Shown here piece after piece: positions 43,736 to 55,254 of a DNA stretch of 64,000 nt (position 1 is its first letter; each line of letters opens with the position of its first letter). A model generated the notes under the pieces. It was given only the letters and a program-made list of their open reading frames with translations. It made no database searches and had not been told where the DNA came from. The DNA is taken from NCBI GenBank assembly GCA_031002005.1, contig JARYHS010008074.1, forward strand, positions 14,454,924 through 14,518,923, in the 5' to 3' direction. This DNA comes from Vandiemenella viatica. Its lineage: Eukaryota > Arthropoda > Insecta > Orthoptera > Morabidae. The translations under genes and the position numbers were made by a program.

Positions 43736-44976
43736 CACAGCTACTGTATAGTGGCGCATTCACAGTCCAACTAGTAGGACCACGATGATCCGATTTTCCG
43801 ATAAAGGACTCTTGCTTGGAACATTTTGTTAGACCGCTTCTATTAGCGTGAATAGATGAGCGCATCCTACGGTACTTCTACACGGATGTCCTGTAACCTG
43901 GACCGTGAATATGATGCTTTACGTTACATGCAAGTTTAAACTTGTAAATTTATCGCTTAGGTGATAACACCATTCAGTTCATTGTTATTTTTATTGCAAA
44001 ATTGCCAGAAGAAACAACTACGCTTTTGTTACCCAAGGGATGATGTTCAGAATCTCGTACGTAGAGAAAAGAATAATTTATATTGCAATGCAAACAAAGC
44101 ATTCGTTATACATCCACAATAAAAATTGAGGATGCGAAACCGGATGTTGGATTTCACGCGAAAGTTCCGTACTAGCAGAAACGGATATCCGTCACATCCC
44201 TACAACAGATCATTGGTTCCTAATTAGTTTTTCCAAGTACCACTTGATTGATGAAAGAGCTCAACCTCGCGTACCCCCTACAGCTGAAATGACAAATAAA
44301 TAAATGAAGCCAGTTTTTCGAGGTTTATTATAATAATACAATTCACACACACAGTTTGATTGTTTTAAAATGTATTTTGGTGATGGTAATGTTTGCGTAA
44401 TTGTTTTTTTTTATTATCTTAGTGATTAACAGGGCCAACAGATTACAAAGTGTTCCCCTTGAAGCAACCTGACGTACCCTTGGGGATACGTATACCAGCA
44501 GTTGGAAACCACTGGAATAGAGGGATTGAAATACCAAACCCTATGATATCGTCTTATTTGATACCCACCGCATTTAACCCACCCCTTCCATATACGCTAT
44601 GTTGATCAGCATTGAACGCCTTTGCCCTTGAGGCACGCTGCCATTATAACGTATGATGGTAATTTCTCCAGTATCGACAGATTTGTGACAAAGATACTTC
44701 TTTGAATCTGGGTCTAGCGCTGGTGGCAGGAGGACGTTGTTTGGGATGCAGTGCAATTGATAGCGGTTAATCTTTAAACGCTTACGAAACGACGATGCAT
44801 GAAACGAGCTTTTAGTTTGGGCGGAATATTTTTTGTATCTTTCATTTCCAATAAATTTTTTTGTTATTGTCGAGTCTTATGTACTGGAAACTATCACCTT
44901 CCTACTTATGTCCCGTAAATAACACGCTTTAATGCAGGCTGTCCGGTATATCTCCGGAAGATACTGCGCGAACTTA
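43736..44976. other. No gene; possible hAT-like MITE at 44211-44514
   Basis: CATTGGTTCC at 44211 and GGAAACCACTG ending at 44514 could be decayed inverted ends of a CAGTGGTT-type MITE, with GTACCACTTGAT and GCGTACCCCCT inside. Flanking octamers match poorly, so this is tentative. The remainder is AT-rich with no recognisable gene. Confidence 0.45.
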
Positions 44977-45154
44977 GGCTCGTTTCACACGGGACACTCG
45001 GTGTCCGGCCACTGAATTCTCACCGGCCACCGGAATCTTAGCGCGGCCACTTCAGAGCCACTTGGTGTCTCTTACGTCAGAGACACAGCTCCCGCTTTCT
45101 CACCGACAATGAAGGCGATTGTTGTAATTCATATTGGTACTAGTTTCATTCAGA

Positions 45155-47293
45155 ATGTTGGAACCTGAGGAACTGGCCGCGGCAATATGCATTTTAAACA
45201 ATCTCAAAAAAAAGAAAAGGAAAAGAAGGAAGTGGGTTCATCCAATATGTGCTAAGAGATTAGAAAGTGGTGCATTTTATACGTTGTTTAACGAAGTTCT
45301 GTCGGATGATAGAAAGTTCTTCAATTACTTCAGGATGTCACAGTCTACGTTTCATGAACTACATGAAAAAATAAAGTTTGGATTTAATTACCAGGACACC
45401 AATATGCGAAAATGTATCCCAGGGATTGAGAGATTGGCTGTAACAATTAGGTAATAAAAAATTCTTTTTGTAATTATAGAATTTATTATACTGTCAAAAA
45501 TTTAAAAATAAATCTGCATGAATATGTAACATTAATACATTACATTTTAAGAAGATTCATTGCTCATAAGTGAGAGCAAACTCGAATCGTCAGATGGAAC
45601 TGGAGATTGCTGGTTGGTAGTCTTCTGCACCGTTGTGTTAGGCTTGGGAACAGAGTGATGGTTAAGGTGGTGCATATTTCTTTGGTAATATTCATTTTGC
45701 AGATATGGCGGATAATGGATAGGAGCAGAAGCAGTGGAAGGAATGAGATATCTGTTATAATTGTCGGAACCACATGGCAGTGGATCATTATATTTTGCTA
45801 AAACCTGAATAATTTCTGCTTTTGCAAGTAACTTTTTATTTTCAGGAATGGTTTTTGAATGTGCATGTAGGGAAAGTAAAAATAACTTGTCATCATCGTC
45901 ATCAGCTCTGTCAGAACGCAACCTTATTGACTCTCTCAGTGTGTCATTAAGTTCCTTTAAAGTATCCTCTGAGTCATGCGATTTTTTTTTGATTTTTTGG
46001 CCACGATCTCTCGGAGAAATAAATTCCTCCGGAATGTGTGCTTCTAGTTCATGACATTCATTTTCAGGTTCCAGGCTTGAGTGTGTTCTTAAAAAAAATC
46101 ATAAATTAGTATTTTCAATAAATTAAAAAAAAAAAAACTATTTTTTGATCTCACAAATCAGATTTTACCTGTTGTTTTGAAAAGTCGGCTTTAAAAATTT
46201 AAGCATTTCAAAATAAACGTATGATTTTCTGCTGGACGCTTCGTCACCTGACTTAGATATCGTTTGCTTTGCTAATTCCCTAGTGAAGCTATTTCTCAAG
46301 CTCTTCCATCTGCGTTGCATTTCATGGCCTAAAACAATTACAATAAAATATTGTTTAACTGTTCAAAACAATGTCTGTTTTAGAAAATTACCTTACTTTT
46401 AAATAATTTACAGATATCTGGCTGCCGGAAGTTCTCTAACTGACCTGCATTACTACTATAGAATTGGCATCTCAACGCTATCCGGAATTGTGCAAGAAAC
46501 GTGCAAACTAATATGGGAAACATTAAAAACTGAATGTATTCAACCTCCAACGCAAGATAAATGGCGGGAAATTGCCGACGGTTTCAATAAGAACACAAAT
46601 TTTCCAAATTGCCTTGGTGCTATAGATGGGAAACACGTTAGAATAATAAAACCTATTGATAGTGGGTCACTGTATTATAACTACAAAAACTATTTCTCAA
46701 TTGTTCTGTTGGCGGCATGTGACAGCAACTATAATTTCACTTATGTTGACATTGGTTCATATGGGCGAAATTCAGATGCAGGAATTTTTAAAGAAAGTCG
46801 GCTTTGGCATGCTATACAATCAAATTCCATAAATGTCCCCGCACCTGCATCGATAGGAAGTCATACAAATGCAAAATTTCCCTTTGTTTTTGTAGGAGAT
46901 GAGGCATTCGGCTTATCAAAACACATTCTTAGATCATATGGTGGTAAAAACCTCTCTACTACAAAAAGAGTATTTAATTATCGCCTAAGTCGAGCCAGGA
47001 GGTATATTGAGTGCACATTTGGAATATTGTCCAACAAATGGCAAATTTTTCACAGGCCACTTAACGTAGCAATCGAATTTTCTGAAGACATTGTTAAAGC
47101 ATGCGTTATTTTACACAACTTTGTGCGCTCGAGAGATGGTTTCATGTTTGATGATACCCTCTCATGCGAAGGATTCATTGATTTCGATGAAGCCAATAAC
47201 GTAAAAGCAAAACAACCAACGAAAATAAGAGATTCATTTGCAGAATTTTTTGTAGGGGAAGGCAATATTCCATGGCAATATAATAGAATATAA
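45155..47293 (+). CDS. Harbinger transposase, 2 exons, intact
   Basis: DDE nuclease that excises and inserts the element. Exon 1 is 45155-45450, ending before GTAATA. The intron is 45451-46413, closed by TTTACAG. Exon 2 is 46414-47293, stop TAA. The join is in phase 2 and gives VTIR-YLAAGSSL. The product is 391 residues, normal for the family. Basic N-terminus (KKKKRKRRK), then RMSQSTFHEL. Catalytic core: GAIDGKH (Asp ~170), VGDEAFG (Asp ~261) and RRYIECTFG (Glu ~298), all present. C-terminus ends GEGNIPWQYNRI. I start at ATG 45155 (MLEPEEL); upstream codons in frame are non-ATG. The intron contains two exons of the opposite-strand MADF gene. Harbinger transposases usually need the accessory protein for nuclear entry and end binding. 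Confidence 0.94.
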
Positions 47294-47593
47294 ATTTACG
47301 TACTTGCAGTATCAATATAGTTGTAATTAGTTATTAAATTTTTTGTATAAACTGTAAAACTTTAAATTTAAAATGAAAAAATAAATTGTAAATTTTAAAT
47401 ACAAAATTTACTTACTTTTCTTGTTTTTTTCTTCATCTGGCAGTTCCTTGAAATCGGGCACCATCAAACAAAATATTTCATCCCAACACTTTTGTTTTTC
47501 TGTTTTATTTGAATACGCCACTGCTTGAACATCCCATAGAGCCGGTCTTTCTGGAATCAGCTCTATAAATTGTTCACTATCATAGCACTCCAT
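45547..47593 (-). CDS. Harbinger accessory MADF-BESS protein, 3 exons, intact
   Basis: DNA-binding partner of the transposase (by analogy with the Myb/MADF second gene of Harbinger elements). Exon 1 47593-47416 (donor GTAAGT), exon 2 46328-46169 (donor GTAAAA), exon 3 46087-45547. Phases 1 and 2 match at both joins. Product 292 residues. MADF domain ~7-110: FIELIPERPALWD, CWDEIFCLM, MQRRWKSLRNSFTREL, YVYFEMLKFL. Acidic and lysine-rich linker, then a BESS motif ~175-205 (DDDKLFLLSLHAHSK). The tail is rich in Asn, His and Pro. I chose ATG 47593 (MECYDSEQF); an in-frame ATG at 47758 would add 55 residues encoded by subterminal repeat sequence. Intron 1 contains the whole second exon of the transposase. 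Confidence 0.9.
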
Positions 47594-47977
47594 GCCACTG
47601 GTGTCTCGTGTGAACGGTCTAATAGAACTGACTGGTTGGTTGGTGGCCGAGACACAGGGCAGTGTCCGAGCGGCTAGAGGGGAAAGCCACCGACCAGACA
47701 CTGAATCCAGTGGCGCAAGACACAGCCGCTCCGTGTGAACGCTCTCATTCTGTTCCATGTTCCGGCGGTGTCTCAAGATTCAGTGGCCGGACACCGAGTG
47801 TCCCGTGTGAAAGGAGCCTTAGAAACCAAGAATCGCGTCTAAAGCTGATGAGTGAACAAGTGGTTTGATTTAAGTGGACGTCCTAACACTGGGTCTTTCC
47901 GGCAAATTAAAGAACCTACAAATTTTAATTCTTGATACAATCGACTAATCCAATCCAATGCAGGAGAATCTATACAG

Positions 47978-48190
47978 ACCGAGCGTGGTGCGTGAGTGGT
48001 AACGCTCTGGGCTCGCATACCGTAGATCCAGAGTTCGGTTTTCGACGGTTACCCGAAACCATTCCAGGTGAATGCTAGTACGTTTTTTCGCCTCTAATGT
48101 AAAAAAAAAAAAAAACTTACCCTTCCTCCGTCCTTTATCACCACTATTGACCTCGACGTCGACGAGGCGTAAAGCCGTAACAAAAAATGG
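47978..48190 (+). mobile_element. SINE-A, internally deleted
   Basis: The tRNA-like head has GAGCGTGGTGCGTGAGTGG and a B-box-like GAGTTCGGTTTTC. It then passes ACCATTCCAGG and an A-run, and ends at TTGACCTCGACGTCGACGAG then GCGTAAAGC. Most of the middle body is missing, and the 5' side of the terminal stem is degraded. Sits 160 bp beyond the Harbinger element. Confidence 0.75.
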
Positions 48191-48547
48191 TATTTTATTC
48201 ATGAAAGAGATTCAGATGGGAGATGTGCCAACTCTTTCAACCTCTTACACAGCTTTTTGAAAAACTGGTTACAGACGACTTTTCATTGCTCACATAAATT
48301 GTGGAGTTTGTGGATGTTGTCTACATGTAAGTCGATTCTTGATTTTGAAACATATGGTCAGCAACATTTACTATTGAAAGAAAACATGTCTGCCTCCTAC
48401 GGTCATTTCATCAACACAGAGAAGTGGCTCAGGCGTTTCACTGGTGACAGAGAGGACCGCGGTTGGAATCCCAGTCACGGCGAGGATTTTTACAAGCCAT
48501 TAAAGCGATCTTCACCTTTGGCACGGCGTAGTATATAATGTGAAGTA

Positions 48548-49403
48548 CAGGGCGTTCGCCGGGAAACGCAACCCTCCCAGTCTGTTGCCGTCGGCAACTT
48601 GCTCGGTCAGTGGAGCCAGCGGTTTCCGCCACACGCCACCGTGAATCACCGCACTGTTTAACACCTCCGCTGCCCCAACAGTGCAGTGCAGTGATCCTTA
48701 CATTGTTAAGAACGGTTTCTTTGCATTGTAGATAGTTTGTGACTTCAGTCTCTTATTAATCAGTGCTGTGAATAAACGTTTCTTTGCGGTTTGGCTGGTT
48801 TGGGGCTTCATACTCTTATTAATCTGTACCGTGTTTGAGTGTGAGTAAAATTATGGTACGTTACAGTTTGCAACAAAGAATATTTCTCTACGATACATAT
48901 GTGAAGAAGAAGTCGTTTAAAAAGTGTCGCAGTAAATTTCGTCGTGAATTTCCTGGCGCTTTACTGCCAGCTAAATCAACAATTCTGCGTCTGGTTAAAA
49001 AAGTAAGAGAAACGGGTTCATTTTTTAACAAAAAGAGACTGTCGGTCAACCGTATTCTCACAGAGGAGAAAATTGACGATATCGCGTTTCGATTAGAACA
49101 GTCACCCAAAAAATCATTAAGTCAGTTAGGGCAGCGTGTGTCTCGAAAAATGTTCAGAAGATGTGAAATGTGCATTACACAAGAGGGTCAACACTTCCAG
49201 CATCTTTTATAAGGTAAGCTAATGAATTACGTCACATTAAAATGCTTAGCACATACAAGTTTATGAAGTTTATGAAGCGTAATTATTATGAAATAGTCCG
49301 CGGCCGACGGTCGAACAATGCCGGAAGATGAGCGCTCGCTCGCCGGGAGCAGTTTCTTCCTTGTAGCGCTAACAGTGGGTTGCGTTTCCCGGCGAACGCC
49401 CTG
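48548..49403 (+). mobile_element. Mariner derivative keeping only the transposase N-terminus
   Basis: 856 bp with perfect 27-bp terminal inverted repeats (48548-48574 and 49377-49403, beginning CAGGGCGTTCGCCGGGAAAC) and TA target duplications at 48546-48547 and 49404-49405. It encodes one short frame matching the helix-turn-helix part of a mariner-group transposase; the DDE region is deleted. Confidence 0.92.
48853..49212 (+). CDS. Mariner N-terminal DNA-binding fragment (DUF4817-like)
   Basis: 119 codons from ATG 48853: MVRYSLQQRIFLYDTYVKKK then SFKKCRSKFRREFPG and STILRLVKKVRETGS. The pattern matches the DUF4817-type helix-turn-helix found at the N-terminus of one mariner branch. A second part, ILTEEKIDDIAFRLEQSPKK then SLSQLGQRVSRK, resembles the next helix-turn-helix. 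After about residue 105 the sequence leaves the family and stops at 49212. No catalytic Asp remains. If expressed it could bind element ends without cutting them, acting as a repressor; that is inference. Confidence 0.7.
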   Translation: MVRYSLQQRIFLYDTYVKKKSFKKCRSKFRREFPGALLPAKSTILRLVKKVRETGSFFNKKRLSVNRILTEEKIDDIAFRLEQSPKKSLSQLGQRVSRKMFRRCEMCITQEGQHFQHLL

Positions 49404-49672
49404 TATAAGAGAACACCTCCATGGTTCGGTTTTGACGTTAAACTGCGGCTTCGATACGGGCGGAATATCTAGCCGGTAAAACCCTGCCACTTGGTCATTA
49501 CAATGAAACGAGCCACCGAAACAAAGGTATGGAACAAATTTTCTGCGTAATCGTTCCCTCAATTTTTTATATTCGGCTCGTTGCATGAACCTAAAACTAC
49601 ACACTATTAAGCATAACTGAAAGCGTGATTAACATGTGAAGTCGGAAGTTAGGCCGAGCTGATAGGTACGAC

Positions 49673-52600
49673 TAGTGTTGCAAACTGGAAAAAAAAAATG
49701 TTTTTTTTTCAGTTTTGTAAAAAAAAAAACATGAAAAAAACCTAGCACCCTTGTTTTTTTCTAAATTTGTTTTTTTTTTTTCAGAAAACAATATATTTGA
49801 GAAATTATAGTTTTATTTATGGAACTTACATTTTACATGTGTGTTTTAAACCTTACTAAATCATATAATATCTTACATAATGATTCATAAATGTATCTAT
49901 ATAGGTAACAAATTTTTTATTCATCCTCTATGTCGGTACCTCATTCACTAGTATCAGTACTAGCAACACTAGTTCGGTCGGAGTCGGAATTTTCTGTTTC
50001 TTCTTCTGTCCCCTCTAGATCCATAACTTCAGAAATAGTTACATTTTCTTTTACTGGTTGTATTGCATGCAAAAGCTTTTGATATTGCAATTTTAAATTG
50101 TGAGCAAAGTACACACTGTGAATGAAGACTGCACCGACAATTCTGTATTACGGTCTTTTAAGTTGGAATTTAAATCTATTATCATACAAATAAACGCTTT
50201 ATTTGTTTTCAATCGTTGGTTTACGCCAGGAAATTATTCATAACTAGCTGGTACCCACGACTTCGTTCGTGATTGTAAAGAATTCATATTGACAGCTGTA
50301 GACATCTAACCACCCTAGTGCACGATGGGAGATAGAAATATGAAATTGCCGCAGGTCGACCATTTTCATCCCCCATATCTTCCACACCCCCATAGCTACA
50401 CACATCTAACAACCATAGTGCACGACAACAGACACGATTCTACTACCACACATAAACACCAATGCTCTATGCCATGTTGTCGTGGCAGAAAAGTGAAATC
50501 TGCGGAGACACATGCCTTTCGTCGAAATACGAAAATATCCTTGGTCGGCCACGTACAACCACCATATCTACCACAGTACCACAGTTTCTGAAATTCGGCC
50601 GCTGTTGTGATCGAAAGGTGACTCTGTGCTACTACTACACACAAACGCCAGTTATCTGTAATCTATAGTTTTCGCTGAAAAGTGATACACCATGACACTT
50701 TTGTCTTTGGCGGAAGTATGAAATTGCCACAGGTCGACCACTTTCAACCCCCATTTCTCCCACACCCCCATAGCTACCGACATCTAACAACCCTAGTGCA
50801 CTACATGAGATACGATTCTACTACCAAACACAAACACCAATGCTCTATGCTATGTAGTTGTGGCAGATAAGTGACATATGCGGAGACAGTCGAAATGCGA
50901 AAATATCCTTGGTCGGCCACTTACAACCACCATATCTACCACAGTACCACAGTTTCTGAAATTCGGCCGCTGTTGTGATCGAAAGGTGACTCTGTGCTAC
51001 TACTACACACAAACGCCAGTTATCTGTGATCTATAGTTTTCGCTGAAAAGTGATACACCATGACCCTTTTGTCTTTGGCAGAAGTATGAAATTACCACAC
51101 GTCGATCAATTTCAACCCCCATATCTCCCACACCCCCATAGCTACCGACATCTAACAACCATAGTGCACTACATGAGATACGATTCTACTACCAAACACT
51201 AACACCAATGCTCTATGCTATGTAGTTGTGGCAGAAAAGTGACATATGCGGAGACAGTCGAAATACGAAAATATCCTTGGTCGGCCACTTACAACCACCA
51301 TTTCTAACACAGTACCACAGTTTCTGAAATTCGGCCGCTGTTGTGATCGAAAGGTGACTCCGTGCTGCTACTACTACACACAAACGCCAGTTATCTGTGA
51401 TCTGTAGTTTTCACTGAAAAGTGATACACCATGACACTTTTGTCTTTCGCAGAAGTATGAAATTGCCACAGGTCGACCACTTTCATGCCCCATTTCTCCC
51501 ACACCCCCCTAGCTACCGACATCTAACAACCAGAGTGCACTACATGAGATACGATTCTACTACCAAACACAAACACCAATGCTCTATGCTATGTAGTTGT
51601 GGCAGAAAAGTGACATATGCGGAGACAGTCGAAATGCGAAAATATCCTTGGTCGGCCACTTACAACCACCATATCTACCACAGTACCACAGTTTCTGAAA
51701 TTCGGCCGCTGTTGTGATCGAAAGGTGACTCTGTGCTACTACTACACACAAACGCCAGTTATCTGTGATCTATAGTTTTCGCTGAAAAGTGATACACCAT
51801 GACATTTTTGTCTTTGGCAGAAGTATGAAATTACCACATGTCGATCACTTTCAACCCCCATATCTCCCACACCCCCATAGCTACTGACATCTAACAACCA
51901 TAGTGCACTACATGAGATACGATTCTACTACCAAACACAATCACCAATGCTCTATGCTATGTAGTTGTGACAGAAAAGTGACATATGCGGAGACAGTCGA
52001 AATACGAAAATATCCTTGGTCGGCCACTTACAACCACCATATCTACCACAGTACCACAGTTTCTGAAATTCGGCCGCTGTTGTGATCGAAAGGTGACTCT
52101 GTGCTACTACTACACACAAACGGCAGTTATCTGTGATCTGTAGTTTTCGCTGAAAAGTGATACACCATGACACTTTTGTCTTTGGCAGAAGTATGAAATT
52201 GCCACAGGTCGACCACTTTCAACCCCCATTTCTCCCACACCCCCATAGCTACCGACATCTAACAACCCTAGTGCACTACATGAGATGCGATTCTACTACC
52301 AAACACAAACACCAATGCTCTATGCTATGTAGTTGTGGCAGAAAAGTGACAAATGCGGAGACAGTCGAAATACGAAAATATCCTTGGTCGGCCAATTACA
52401 ACCACCATATCTACCACAGTACCACAGTTTCTGAAATTCGGCCGCTGTTGTGATCGAAAGGTGACTCTGTGCTACTACTACACACAAACGCCAGTTATCT
52501 GTGATCTGTAGTTTTCGCTGAAAAGTGATACACCATGACACTTTTGTCTTTGGCAGAAGTATGAAATTACCACAGGTCGATCACTTTCAACCCCCATTTC

Positions 52601-53835
52601 TCCCACACCCCCTTAGCTACCGACATCTAACAATCATAGTGCACTACATGAGATACGATTCTACTACCAAACACAAACACCAATGCTCTATGCTATGTAG
52701 TTGTGGCAGAAAAGTGACATATGCGGAGACAGTCGAAATGCGAAAATATCCTTGGTCGGCCACTTACAACCACCACATCTACCACAGTACCACAGTTTCT
52801 GAAATTCGGCCGCTGTTGTGATCGAAAGGTGACTCTGTGCTACTACTACACACAAACGCCAGTTATCTGTGATCTGTAGTTTTCGCTGAAAAGTGATACA
52901 CCATGACACTTTTGTCTTTGGCAGAAGTATGAAACTGCCACAGGTCGACCACTTTCAACCCCCATATCTCCCACATCCCCATAGCTACCGACATCTAACA
53001 GCCATAGTGCACGACAGGAAAGACGATTCTACTTCCACACACAAACACCAAAGGTCTATGTTATGTAGTTGTGGTAGGAAGGAGAAGTATACGGAGATAC
53101 GAATTTTTGGTCGAAATATGAAAACGCCCTGCACTGACCAACTTTAATCATTATATCTCCCACATCCCCACAGCTATCGGCATTCGGCCAACGTTGTGCA
53201 CGACAGGAAACTCCATGCTACTTCCACCCACAAACAACACTGATCTGTGCTAGGTAGTGGTGGCTGAAAAGTGAAATATAGGAAAAAACACGTCTATTTT
53301 TATATATATATAAGATTACTGACAATGAGTCAGTATTATCACTATACGCTGCGAGTTTAACAAGTATACGAATATAAGGAAAGCACAACAAGTAATAAAA
53401 AAGAGGTAAAAAACCGTAGTTAAATTTCCTAATTTTTTGAAAAGATTCGTAGGTCTACAGATAAATTTTTAGGCCCTGGCAGCACTATTTCAAATAGCAA
53501 GCATCAATCCAAACAATGGGGAACGGGGATTCCTTCTCACTCAACCTAGTCTTTTCGGGAAGTCCCCATTAATAAAAGAAAACTTCAGTCAATGTTACCA
53601 ATATTTTTGTAATTTTTTTTCTACTGAACCAGAAAAATATAGTAGATTTAAAAGTAAGATAAGTACTTAGTATAAACTCTAAAACAGTCATATTAAACAA
53701 TAAATGCCTTAAAAATTTGAAATTGAGGAGTTATAAAAAAAATATGTCCCAGAAAAAAAACATGTTTTTTTTCTCAGTTTTTTTTCATGTTTTTTTTTCA
53801 CGTCAGAAAAAAAAAACTGTTTTTTTACAACACTA
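49673..53835. mobile_element. Large hAT-like non-autonomous element carrying a satellite
   Basis: Ends TAGTGTTGCAAA and (reverse complement) TAGTGTTGTAAA with 8-bp flanks GGTACGAC (49665-49672) and TGTACGAC (53836-53843), one mismatch. TAGTGTTG-type ends and an 8-bp duplication fit hAT. Both ends continue into A/T-run blocks with CATGTTTTTTT or its complement (49690-49790, 53728-53830). The interior is mostly a 368-bp tandem array; no transposase found. A TAGCTGGTACCCACGACTTC block at 50246 and TTTTTATATATATATAAGAT at about 53298 might mark a second element nested inside. Confidence 0.75.
50290..53280. repeat. 368-bp tandem array, about eight units, dimeric
   Basis: The landmark GTGATACACCATGAC recurs at about 50681, 51050, 51421, 51788, 52157, 52525 and 52893, so the period is 368-371 bp. 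Within each unit two ~184-bp halves resemble one another: GGTCGACCACTTTCAACCCC and GGTCGGCCACTTACAACCAC occupy equal places, as do the CACAAACACCAATGC and CACAAACGCCAGTTA blocks. Middle units are near-identical and the outer ones (50313-50680, 53010-53280) more diverged. Open frames across it are repeat artefacts, seen on both strands. Confidence 0.92.
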
Positions 53836-53843
53836 TGTACGAC

Positions 53844-55254
53844 CACCCCACAATAATGTCAGCCGATCTAATTGCAGTTTACAGTCAATTTTCAATGCTG
53901 ATCTAGGCTGATTCTGAGACTGTCTCTGTTTTCTGTTCACAGCCAAATTATCGAAACTCACGCGTTACGTATCACCTGCCATGAAAACTACTGAACGACA
54001 ACCAAAGAGGCTTAAGGACGGTGACTGGAAACGAGTACATCCAATGATAAAAGCCGCGCAAAAAGGATGATTTATCCCCGTCCATGCTGACAGCTTGATG
54101 AACGCGTCACCCATCTATGCAGGCGTTAAAAGATAACGACTTGCTTTTATGACCGACACGTGACAGGCTCCCAGCTCTATAAACATGCGCTTCTCAGGAT
54201 CCTAATCTCTTCTAAACTGTATATTAGAAAAACGTAAATTTTCTCTATCATTTAGGTGGCAAGAATTATCTGTGTGTATGAACATGGTTTTGCTTTTCAG
54301 GTGATGATTCCTATACAAAATTTAAAATAACATAATGTTAGGAGTGCGCACCGCCACCTGTCGTATCCTGAGGCAAAGTCATTAATTTCAAAAATTACTT
54401 CCGCCAACAGTATTCAAACTACCTGACGGCTTGGTAGTGGACGAAAACCACCAATGAGCTGACTAAATGTTATAGAATGAAGTACATGACATCTGTAGCG
54501 ATTTGCGTTGAAGCAGATAATTCCTAACTACTCACAAACAACAGTCGCAAGAAGCCATCTAGCGGGAGTAGAGTGACTGACCGACGAAAGGATTACTGCG
54601 TTGGACATTACTCACTCTGTCAAGTGCAAGGATTAAGGTTTCTGACATTTCTTGACGGATGAAAAGCTGCAGAGCATTCAGTGCATACACTCACTGCCAG
54701 AGTCTTGCTGCGTGAGGGTCTGGATAATGCATATGTAACGAATTTCCCAATATCCCATCACTAAAGGAATTCCCCATGAGAAATAACTTCTTCTGCAGAA
54801 CTGTTATGATTCTAGAAAGCTTAGAGCTTACAAATACATTCACAATCAGCAGAAATGAATTTTGGGTTAAATTTGGAAAGAATTGGTAAATATAAAACTT
54901 TAGGAAAACATGTTCATGTTCATACAACTCATCAAGGACTTTACAAAACGAGACGTAAAGATTCAGAAACAGGTAGCTATAGCTGGGGTTTGTTATGTAA
55001 AAGATGACATCAAATAGCATTTTCATTTTTGATATATTTCTGCACGAACAACTGAAGAACACAGAGCTTAAATGTACTGTTTCAAATTTAAAGTTGAGGC
55101 GCTCTTGCTACAGAGCTATGGGGAATCAACGACTATCCGGCCAAATCCTAATACGTCGCATCCTGGGAAAGTTCGTACCGACTGTAAAAGAATATGCATA
55201 TGGTTGGAGCTCCGACTGTATACTTAGAAAACTACGGAAGACAGACTTTTTTAA
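53844..55254. other. No gene seen
   Basis: Unique-looking DNA. The 123-codon minus frame at 54691-55062 has no recognisable domain. No RNA gene or repeat identified. Confidence 0.55.

Larger units (their letters stand above)
44977..47818. mobile_element. Complete PIF/Harbinger transposon
   Basis: A 2842-bp element. Target duplication TTA at 44974-44976 and 47819-47821. Terminal inverted repeats of ~41 bp with one mismatch (44977-45017 and 47778-47818) begin GGCTC, then TTTCACACGGGACACTCGG. Subterminal regions repeat CGTGTGAA and GTGTCTC blocks (near 47603, 47731 and 47803), possible protein-binding sites. It carries two intact spliced genes on opposite strands: transposase and MADF-BESS protein. 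High terminal identity and two open genes suggest recent, perhaps autonomous, activity. Confidence 0.96.
48405..49515 (+). mobile_element. SINE-B split by a mariner derivative
   Basis: Left part 48405-48547: GTGGCTCAGGCG (A box region), GGTTGGAATCCC (B box), TTTGGCACGG and ATAATGTGAAGTA. Right part 49404-49515: GAGAACACCTCC, TTGACGTTAAACTGCGG and TTGGTCATTACAA, which continue the SINE as seen at 11590-11745. The mariner inserted at the TA of GTGAAGTA. Confidence 0.8.

Noticed and set aside
45607..46054. Plus-strand frames of 64 and 68 codons inside the Harbinger element
   Set aside because: Antisense to exon 3 of the MADF-BESS gene and located in the transposase intron.
50325..53147. Regular repeats as a possible CRISPR array or coding repeat protein
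   Set aside because: Units are contiguous 368-bp tandem copies without spacers, in a eukaryotic context; the short frames appear on both strands and are interrupted in every unit.
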